In this document: one piece after another, positions 1 through 5,028 of the stretch
How positions within the stretch are numbered: the first letter of the stretch is position 1
Layout: every line of letters begins with the position of its first letter
Assembly: GCA_003647385.1 (NCBI GenBank)
Contig: QMMT01000206.1
Span: 1 to 5,028 of the forward strand
Direction: 5' to 3'
DNA length: 5,028 bases
Source: Deltaproteobacteria bacterium
GTDB taxonomy: Bacteria; Desulfobacterota; Desulfobacteria; Desulfobacterales; Desulfobacteraceae
Notes under the pieces: generated by a model
Database searches by the model: none
What the model was told of the DNA's origin: nothing
What the model saw: only the letters and a program-made list of their open reading frames with translations
Program-made: the position numbers and the translations under genes

Positions 1-183
1 AAAGAGGATAGACTCTTTTTTTTTGCAGGCTTTTCCGAAAATATAGGCAGATTTTCCGCAATAACTACCGATTTCAAGGACAGGGCCGATAGCCGCTGCT
101 TTAAACGCAACACTGTAAAGCCTTTTGGCTTCATCATCATCCATAAACCCCTTGATACTGTTCAATACATCAAAATCAATCAT
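1..183 (-). CDS. Class I SAM-dependent methyltransferase, N-terminal fragment (cut by left window edge)
   Basis: The reading frame is open from the ATG at 183 to the window edge, giving 61 residues; the rest lies outside. After a helical N-terminal segment with an acidic run (MDDDEAKRLY) comes GPVLEIGSYCGKSAYIFGKA. This is the glycine-rich motif I of Rossmann-fold methyltransferases: a hydrophobic strand, then E-I-G-x-x-x-G-K-S, where the SAM cofactor binds. Three consecutive ATGs (189, 186, 183) could start it. The one at 183 has a weak GAAG at 192-195 eight bases upstream; use of 189 would add two methionines. The gene overlaps the end of ftsK by 8 to 14 nt, so its translation is probably coupled to ftsK. 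A run of nine A (16-24) encodes three lysines, and the frame remains sensible after it. The substrate cannot be told from this fragment. The methyltransferase fold is fairly sure, the specific role unknown. Confidence 0.8.
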   Translation of the reverse strand, partial: MIDFDVLNSIKGFMDDDEAKRLYSVAFKAAAIGPVLEIGSYCGKSAYIFGKACKKKESILF

Positions 184-2455
184 CATCATAACTTCTGACC
201 AGTATCTCTCGGGGTTTTGATCCGACCTGGGGACCGACAATCCCCTCATATTCCATCATTTCAACCAGCCGTGCCGCCCTATTATAACCGATACGAAGGC
301 GACGCTGTACAAAAGAAATAGATGCCTGCCGGGTTTTGGTTATCAGGGAAACCGCCTCATCATATTTCTCATCATAATCTGCCTCATCAAACGCTTTATC
401 TTCATCATCACTGTTTCCGATGGTAATATCTTCAATATAATCCGGTGCTTTCTGATCTTTTAAAAATGTTGTAATCTTTGAGATCTCTTTTTCAGAAATA
501 TAGGCACACTGAATTCTGACAAGCTTTCCGGTTCCCGGCGGGCAGAATAACATATCCCCGTTTCCTAAGAGACTCTCAGATCCGCCGCCGTCAAAAATAG
601 TCCTGGCATCCACCTTGGAAGAAACCTGGAATGAAATCCGGGTGGGGAAATTAGCTTTAATACTTCCGGTCAATACATCCACAGAAGGTCTCTGGGTGGC
701 GATGATCAGATGAATCCCGGCAGCTCTTGCCATCTGGGCAAGTCTTGTCAATGCAAACTCCACGTCTTTTGAGGCCACCATCATTAGATCTGCCAGCTCA
801 TCTACAATGACGACAATATAGGGAAGTTTTACAAACGCTTCTTCATTTACTTCATCTGATTCATATGGCTCTACAGTTGTTTTTTTAAGCTTTGAGACCA
901 CCATATTGTTATATTGAACAATATTTCTAAAGCCTGTCTGTTCTAAGAGTTCATACCGCCGCTCCATCTCTCTTACCGCCCAGAAAAGAGCATTGGTTGC
1001 CTTTTTCATATCGGTTACCACAGGGGAAATTAAATGGGGGATATCATTATACACGGAAAGCTCAATCCGTTTGGGATCAATCATGATCATCTTGATATCC
1101 TCCGGGGTGCCTTTGTATAAAAGACTGATAATCATTGCGTTCAGCCCCACACTCTTACCGGTTCCCGTAGCACCGGCGATGAGCAGATGAGGCATGTCGT
1201 CCATCTTTGTCACCATGGGCCTGCCCAGAAGGTCTTTTCCCAGCCCCAGGGTCAGCATTGATGAAGACTGAATAAAAATTTTTGATGCAATCAACTCCCT
1301 TAAGTTGACGATTTCCCTTTCCTCATTGGGTATTTCAATTCCAACGACATCACGGCCGGGAATGGGTGCGACAATTCTAATACTTATGGCACTCAAGGCA
1401 AGGGCCAGATCATCGGACAATCCTGCAATCTTACTGATTTTAATTCCCGATGCCGGCCGATACTCAAACGTTGTAATGACAGGGCCTGGCAGAATTTCAA
1501 CCACCTCACCGAACACGTTGAAATCATTGAGCTTGTTTTCCAGAATTTTACTCTTTTCTTTGAGCAGATCTGTATCAATATTTTTCTTTGTTTTTTTCTG
1601 CTCATCCAAAAAAGAGATCAGCGGCAGATTAAATTCAACTTTTTCCCGGATATCAATAAATTCCACATCCGGTTTAAAATCTGAATCATCTTCTTCCAGT
1701 TCCTTTATGGTCGGCTCAAAAATATTTTCAGGTTCCGGCAAAACATCTCTTTCCGGGATCTTTTCAGGAATCCTTATAATCGTATCTTCTTTAACAGGGA
1801 CCGTAACAGGGACTGGAGTGATATCAATTTCTTTTTTGGCCTGTTCTCTTTTTTCCTGCCAGTTACGATACTTTGCTTTAAAGAAATCAATAAATTCCTG
1901 AAAATCTTCTCTCATGATTTTTAAAAGTTCAATGGTTTTCTGTCTTACAAACAGTCCGAAAGAAATAACCGAAATTCCTGTAGCAAGAATAAAACCGATG
2001 ATCAGAAAAAACGTCAGGATGATGATACAGCCGGTGATGTTAGCATATTTTAATAAAAATGAAGTAACAGCTATCCCAATCACTCCACCGGATGAGATTG
2101 TTGTGCCTAAAACAGGGTAATTATCTTTAAAAAGGAAAAGCATACCACCGGTACAAATCATTAAAAACAGGCCGCCAAGCTGGGTCAACCAGATTATTTT
2201 TGATGATCTTCCCTTTAACAGCCAGACACTGATAACCCCTAAGACAACCGGAATCCAAAATGCACCCAACCCAAAAAGGAAGATAAAAAAACCAGCGAAA
2301 TGGGCGCCTAAAAGCCCGAATGCGTTGTGAATATTGTCGGGAACAGTGAAAAAATGATTTCCTACACAAGGATCAGAAACATGATAGGAAAAAAGACTGA
2401 CCGCCGTTAATACGATGAGGAAAAAAAGGAGTATGCCATAGAGTTCTTTTTTCAT
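176..2455 (-). CDS. ftsK: DNA translocase FtsK (FtsK/SpoIIIE family)
   Basis: Complete 759-residue septal DNA pump. Such proteins are anchored in the membrane at the division site, move chromosomal DNA by ATP hydrolysis, and in many bacteria activate XerC/XerD dimer resolution at dif. Residues 1-170 hold four or five membrane segments (about 7-26, 48-80, 87-108, 120-136, 141-169). A short, charged, proline- and glutamate-rich linker follows (about 175-290). The alpha domain is about 290-395 and the RecA-like beta motor about 400-670, with Walker A GATGTGKS at 428-435, Walker B ending in D552-E553, and the ATQRPSVDVLTG segment at 586-597. The C-terminal winged-helix gamma domain (about 697-752) contains RIGYNRAARLVE, the element that in characterised FtsK reads polar KOPS sequences and contacts XerD. 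Length is near that of short-linker FtsK proteins and far below the 1329 residues of E. coli. The ATG overlaps the rnj stop codon (ATGA), with only GAAG close upstream, which suggests coupled translation. No frame damage seen. Confidence 0.98.
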   Translation of the reverse strand: MKKELYGILLFFLIVLTAVSLFSYHVSDPCVGNHFFTVPDNIHNAFGLLGAHFAGFFIFLFGLGAFWIPVVLGVISVWLLKGRSSKIIWLTQLGGLFLMICTGGMLFLFKDNYPVLGTTISSGGVIGIAVTSFLLKYANITGCIIILTFFLIIGFILATGISVISFGLFVRQKTIELLKIMREDFQEFIDFFKAKYRNWQEKREQAKKEIDITPVPVTVPVKEDTIIRIPEKIPERDVLPEPENIFEPTIKELEEDDSDFKPDVEFIDIREKVEFNLPLISFLDEQKKTKKNIDTDLLKEKSKILENKLNDFNVFGEVVEILPGPVITTFEYRPASGIKISKIAGLSDDLALALSAISIRIVAPIPGRDVVGIEIPNEEREIVNLRELIASKIFIQSSSMLTLGLGKDLLGRPMVTKMDDMPHLLIAGATGTGKSVGLNAMIISLLYKGTPEDIKMIMIDPKRIELSVYNDIPHLISPVVTDMKKATNALFWAVREMERRYELLEQTGFRNIVQYNNMVVSKLKKTTVEPYESDEVNEEAFVKLPYIVVIVDELADLMMVASKDVEFALTRLAQMARAAGIHLIIATQRPSVDVLTGSIKANFPTRISFQVSSKVDARTIFDGGGSESLLGNGDMLFCPPGTGKLVRIQCAYISEKEISKITTFLKDQKAPDYIEDITIGNSDDEDKAFDEADYDEKYDEAVSLITKTRQASISFVQRRLRIGYNRAARLVEMMEYEGIVGPQVGSKPREILVRSYDDD
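2452..2455 (-). other. ATGA stop/start overlap joining rnj and ftsK
   Basis: The minus-strand sequence GAAGTATGAAAAAAG contains both the ftsK start ATG (2455-2453) and the rnj stop TGA (2454-2452). Overlaps of this kind usually let ribosomes that finish one gene restart on the next. With only GAAG immediately before the ATG, ftsK translation probably depends at least partly on rnj translation. The overlap is seen directly; the coupling is inferred. Confidence 0.8.
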
Positions 2456-4101
2456 ACTTCAATGATGATCGGTACAATTAGAGGTCTGCGGTTTATAGTA
2501 AAAGCAAAATACTGTTTCAGGGCTTTTTGCATTTTTTTTCTGATCAGTTCTACCCGTGATTCAAGCCCAGCCTCGATCTCTTCAACAATCTCAAGGATAA
2601 CACACTGGGCATCAACAACCAGATGTCCGGTGGCAGAATCAAAGATAAACCCTTTTGAAGTCAATTCGGGGCCGTAAAGGACAACGCCGGTCTCCTCATC
2701 AATGATCATGGTGACAACAACAAGTCCGCCCTCAGAAAGTTCCCGTCTCTCTTTTAAAACGCTTCTTCCCACATCACCGATCCCTTTACCGTCAACAAGG
2801 ATTCTACCGGTACGAACACGGCCCTCTATCCTGCCGCCATCCTTATCAAAGGCCACGACCCTTCCATCTTCAGCCACGATGACATTTTCTCTGGGCATAC
2901 CCAGTTTCTCGGCAAGTCTGGCATGAACCACCAGATGACGGTATTCTCCGTGAATAGGAATAAAATATTCGGGTTTGGTCAAACTCAGCATCAATTTAAG
3001 TTCTTCCTGATGGGCATGCCCCGAGGTATGGATCTGTGCTATTTTTGAATACACCACATCCGCACCTCTCCGATACAGCCTGTTGATCATGCTTGCAATG
3101 GCCTTTTCATTTCCCGGAATATTTTTGGATGACAGGATCACCTTGTCACCTTTTTTAACTTTAATATGCTTGTGCATACCCGAGGCCATCCTTACCAGGG
3201 CTGACATTGGCTCTCCCTGGCTGCCGGTGGTGATAATGACAACACCATCTTCTCTGCATTTACTTAATTGTTTTATATCCAGAATGGTATGGGGAGGACA
3301 TTCTATGTGACCAAGCTCAATGGCCACGGCAACAATTTGCTCCATACTCCGGCCGTTTACAATAACCTTGCGATGGGTGCGGATGGCGATATCAATCACC
3401 TGCTGTATCCTGAATACATTTGAGGCAAAAAGAGCAACAATCACCCTGCCACCGGCAGCAGCAATCAGTTTTTCAAGATTCTTTGCCACTTCTTCTTCGG
3501 ATTTTGTATACCCCTTGACCTCAACATTGGTGGAATCAGACATCAAAGCCAGAACACCTTCCTGCCCAAATCTTGCAAAACTTGAAATATCCGTAGCCAT
3601 CATTTTGTTCGCGTTATGGGTGATCTTAAAATCACCGGTATGAACAATGACCCCTTCAGGAGTTTTAATGGCAAGACCGACACCGTCAATAGTACTGTGG
3701 CAGACACGGATAAATTCAATTTCAAAGGGTTCAATTGAAAGAGTTTCTCCCGGACTGACAAGGTTTAAATCAACATATTTATTCAGATCAAATTCAATCA
3801 GCTTATTTCTAATAATCCTCAGAGTAAAAGCCGTACCATATACAGGGAGTCTGATTTCTTTTAAGAGATATGGCAAGGCACCTATATGGTCCTCATGGGC
3901 ATGAGTGATAATAATACCCTGAACCTTGTCACGATTTTCCCTGATATAATCCATGGCAGGAATCACGATATCGATGCCCAGCATATATTCTTCCGGGAAC
4001 ATGAGTCCTGCATCAATAATGAATATAACGTCATCATATTCAACCACCATCATATTAAGACCGATTTCGCCAAGTCCGCCGAGAGGAATAATTTTAAGCA
4101 T
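2452..4101 (-). CDS. rnj: Ribonuclease J (metallo-beta-lactamase / beta-CASP RNase)
   Basis: Complete 549-residue RNase J, a cytoplasmic zinc enzyme with 5'-3' exonuclease and endonuclease activity in RNA maturation and decay. Length matches the family (about 550). The metallo-beta-lactamase core shows D30-A-G, the metal-binding THAHEDHIG (H67, H69, D71, H72), H135 in CHST, and HTGDFK with D157. The beta-CASP part follows, with SDSTN at 188-192, FASNVFRIQQV at about 225-235, TTGSQGEP at 291-297, and the HTSGHAHQEE block (H358, H362, H364). PIHGEYRHL at 382-390 then completes the metal site. The C-terminal domain (about 460-549) is present. The start is firm: ATG at 4101 has AGGA seven bases upstream, and the protein opens with the family-typical LKIIPLGGLGEIGLN. 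It lies 20 nt after the small upstream gene and overlaps ftsK by 4 nt. In bacteria that lack RNase E, RNase J is a main mRNA-decay enzyme; whether that holds here cannot be seen from this window. Confidence 0.98.
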   Translation of the reverse strand: MLKIIPLGGLGEIGLNMMVVEYDDVIFIIDAGLMFPEEYMLGIDIVIPAMDYIRENRDKVQGIIITHAHEDHIGALPYLLKEIRLPVYGTAFTLRIIRNKLIEFDLNKYVDLNLVSPGETLSIEPFEIEFIRVCHSTIDGVGLAIKTPEGVIVHTGDFKITHNANKMMATDISSFARFGQEGVLALMSDSTNVEVKGYTKSEEEVAKNLEKLIAAAGGRVIVALFASNVFRIQQVIDIAIRTHRKVIVNGRSMEQIVAVAIELGHIECPPHTILDIKQLSKCREDGVVIITTGSQGEPMSALVRMASGMHKHIKVKKGDKVILSSKNIPGNEKAIASMINRLYRRGADVVYSKIAQIHTSGHAHQEELKLMLSLTKPEYFIPIHGEYRHLVVHARLAEKLGMPRENVIVAEDGRVVAFDKDGGRIEGRVRTGRILVDGKGIGDVGRSVLKERRELSEGGLVVVTMIIDEETGVVLYGPELTSKGFIFDSATGHLVVDAQCVILEIVEEIEAGLESRVELIRKKMQKALKQYFAFTINRRPLIVPIIIEV

Positions 4102-4106
4102 TTGGG

Positions 4107-4112
4107 TTTCCT
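4107..4112 (-). promoter_or_regulatory. Ribosome binding site of rnj
   Basis: On the minus strand AGGAAA lies just upstream of the rnj ATG, with seven bases between AGGA and the start codon. It is the only clear Shine-Dalgarno sequence at a gene start in this window; the other starts rely on weak matches or on overlap with the preceding gene. It sits in the 20-nt gap after the stop codon of the small upstream gene and supports the start chosen for rnj. Confidence 0.75.
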
Positions 4113-4121
4113 AAAATATGA

Positions 4122-4454
4122 TTAAATGCGAATTTCAAGCTTTTCAAGAATTGCATCAGCCTGATCAATAAGCCAGTCACGCTGTTGTCTTGTTGCGTAA
4201 TCCATGCAATCGCATTTTATATTTTTTTTAATTCTTACAAGAAATTCACAAGACAAATAAGTTTGTTCCAGCATCAAGGCAAAGACATGGGGATGACACC
4301 TTTCATGCTCTTTTTGAACAGGTGTCAGCAATTCTTTATCCAGTTCAAGCCAGTAAATCCCCCCTAGGGGTGCAGATTTCAGGTATTTATCCAGATAATC
4401 TTTTAATTTTTCATAATCCTTAAGCCGCAACCCATCTATTAGATACTGTTTCAT
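4122..4454 (-). CDS. Uncharacterised small cysteine-containing protein
   Basis: I do not recognise a named family. With the start at 4454 the product is 110 residues, opening MKQYLIDGLRLKDYEKLKDY. It looks soluble and mostly helical with many charged residues, and has no signal peptide or membrane segment. The most distinctive part is a Cys/His-bearing C-terminal half: EHERCHPH (C53, H54, H56), C69 in LSCEFLV, and a CDC pair (C81, C83), followed by YATRQQRDWLIDQADAILEKL. Four cysteines with nearby histidines could bind metal, but the spacing matches no zinc-finger pattern I know. The frame continues upstream to an ATG at 4505 (127 residues). I prefer 4454 because the extra 17 residues (INTLAYLSRCVLIRFG) differ in character from the rest; neither start has a good ribosome site, so this is uncertain. 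It is in line with rnj, 20 nt ahead of it, and probably cotranscribed. An intact frame with normal protein composition supports a real gene. Confidence 0.75.
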   Translation of the reverse strand: MKQYLIDGLRLKDYEKLKDYLDKYLKSAPLGGIYWLELDKELLTPVQKEHERCHPHVFALMLEQTYLSCEFLVRIKKNIKCDCMDYATRQQRDWLIDQADAILEKLEIRI

Positions 4455-4517
4455 ACCGAATCTAATTAACACACATCTGCTGAGATATGCAAGGGTATTG
4501 ATCATAAATAAAGGGGG

Positions 4518-5028
4518 TCAGGCAGAAGAGAGTTTACTTTTGCTCAAGGCCAGAAAATTGCCCCCGACCACTAGAAACAATCCTGAGATTGCCAGAAAAT
4601 TCCAGGTATACCCTTCAAAAAAGGATGAAAGAATCAAGGCCACCACCGGAACGACCATAATAGAATAGGATGCTTTGTCTGCTCCTATGGAACCGATAAG
4701 GGTCAGGTAGCTTCCAAAGGCGATAATGGATCCAAAGACAGCCAAATAGAAAAGTGATCCAATATAAGGGATGGAAGCTGTAAAAGAAAACTCTTTTCCT
4801 GAGATTAGAGCAATCAATACCATGAGGATAGCTCCATAACCCATTCCAAATGCATTCGCCTGGACTACCGGGATATTGTTCTTTGTATTTCTGGCTGAGA
4901 TAATATTACCGAATGAAGCCAGAAGAACACTTATGAACACAATAGAAAGTCCAAACAAGCCTTTAGCGGACAGGTCAAAGGATTCTATTTCAGACATAAA
5001 AATCATGACAATACCGATGATCCCAATC
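4518..5028 (-). CDS. DMT-superfamily transporter, EamA domain, C-terminal part (cut by right window edge)
   Basis: The frame is open from the right edge to the TGA at 4518, giving 169 visible residues. An internal ATG at 5006 is not the likely start, because in-frame hydrophobic codons (IGIIGIVMIF) continue upstream to the edge and fit the end of TM5. The visible part matches the second EamA repeat of a ten-helix drug/metabolite transporter: TM6 around LFGLSIVFISVLLASFGNII, TM7 around ANAFGMGYGAILMVLIALIS, TM8 around YLAVFGSIIAFGSYLTLIG, TM9 around ASYSIMVVPVVALILSSFFEG and TM10 around WNFLAISGLFLVVGGNFLAL. The proline in TM9, the glutamate right after it, and the glycine-rich last helix are typical of the family. 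Such inner-membrane proteins export or import small metabolites; the substrate cannot be predicted. It ends 12 or 63 nt before the small upstream partner of rnj, depending on that gene's start, with no terminator between, so cotranscription is possible. Confidence 0.9.
   Translation of the reverse strand, partial: IGIIGIVMIFMSEIESFDLSAKGLFGLSIVFISVLLASFGNIISARNTKNNIPVVQANAFGMGYGAILMVLIALISGKEFSFTASIPYIGSLFYLAVFGSIIAFGSYLTLIGSIGADKASYSIMVVPVVALILSSFFEGYTWNFLAISGLFLVVGGNFLALSKSKLSSA

Noticed and set aside
1305..1901. A 198-codon open frame on the plus strand opposite ftsK
   Set aside because: It lies wholly antisense to the FtsK linker and alpha domain. Its product is a serine/isoleucine-rich low-complexity string, as expected from the reverse complement of Asp/Glu/Lys-rich codons, and shows no domain.
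2127..2369. An 80-codon open frame on the minus strand within the FtsK membrane region
   Set aside because: It is out of frame with ftsK, which has clear membrane segments here. The alternative product is Arg/Trp/Cys-rich and looks like a shifted-frame artefact.
3291..3298. GGGGAGGA, one base from the E. coli KOPS motif GGGNAGGG
   Set aside because: It is a single near match within rnj. KOPS in this lineage may differ, and one site says nothing about FtsK orientation.
3320..3643. A 107-codon open frame on the plus strand opposite rnj
   Set aside because: It is fully antisense to the conserved RNase J catalytic region. The product has no recognisable motif and the minus-strand gene explains the sequence.
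4361..4370. Perfect 10-bp palindrome CCCCTAGGGG
   Set aside because: It sits inside the small upstream gene, coding for part of APLGG. It has no T-run or repeat copy nearby and is too short and isolated to argue for an operator or terminator.
4464..4492. Possible promoter on the minus strand (TTGCAT, 17 bp, TTAATT) ahead of the 4454 start
   Set aside because: The -10 box matches the consensus at only three of six positions and the region may be coding if the 4505 start is used. Such matches are common by chance in AT-rich sequence.

Overview
The window is gene-dense bacterial chromosome. Everything readable lies on the minus strand, so the genes run from the right edge to the left. Base composition is moderately AT-rich by eye and uniform throughout. 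The genes are an FtsK with a short linker, an RNase J and a small cysteine-containing protein next to rnj. Together they suggest a Desulfobacterota (deltaproteobacterial) organism, perhaps of the Desulfobacterales. That assignment rests on protein character alone, without a search, and is an inference.

Layout in transcription order: (1) the C-terminal half of a DMT/EamA-family membrane transporter, cut by the right edge (4518-5028); (2) a small soluble protein of unknown function, about 110 residues (4122-4454, possibly starting at 4505); (3) a complete RNase J (2452-4101); (4) a complete FtsK/SpoIIIE DNA translocase (176-2455); (5) the first 61-63 residues of a class I SAM-dependent methyltransferase, cut by the left edge (1-183, possibly from 189).

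The gaps are very small: 12-63 nt between transporter and small protein, 20 nt before rnj, a 4-nt ATGA overlap between rnj and ftsK, and an 8-14 nt overlap between ftsK and the methyltransferase gene. I see no terminator hairpin or convincing promoter in any gap. The simplest reading is one transcript whose start lies outside the window, with translational coupling at the last two junctions. No stretch over 300 bases lacks a gene.

rnj and ftsK are housekeeping genes, for RNA processing/decay and for chromosome segregation at division. The transporter and methyltransferase have no evident functional link to them. I found no mobile element, CRISPR array, RNA gene or sign of recent transfer, and nothing that amounts to a new system. 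The items most worth a second look are the uncharacterised small protein before rnj and the tightly overlapped gene junctions.
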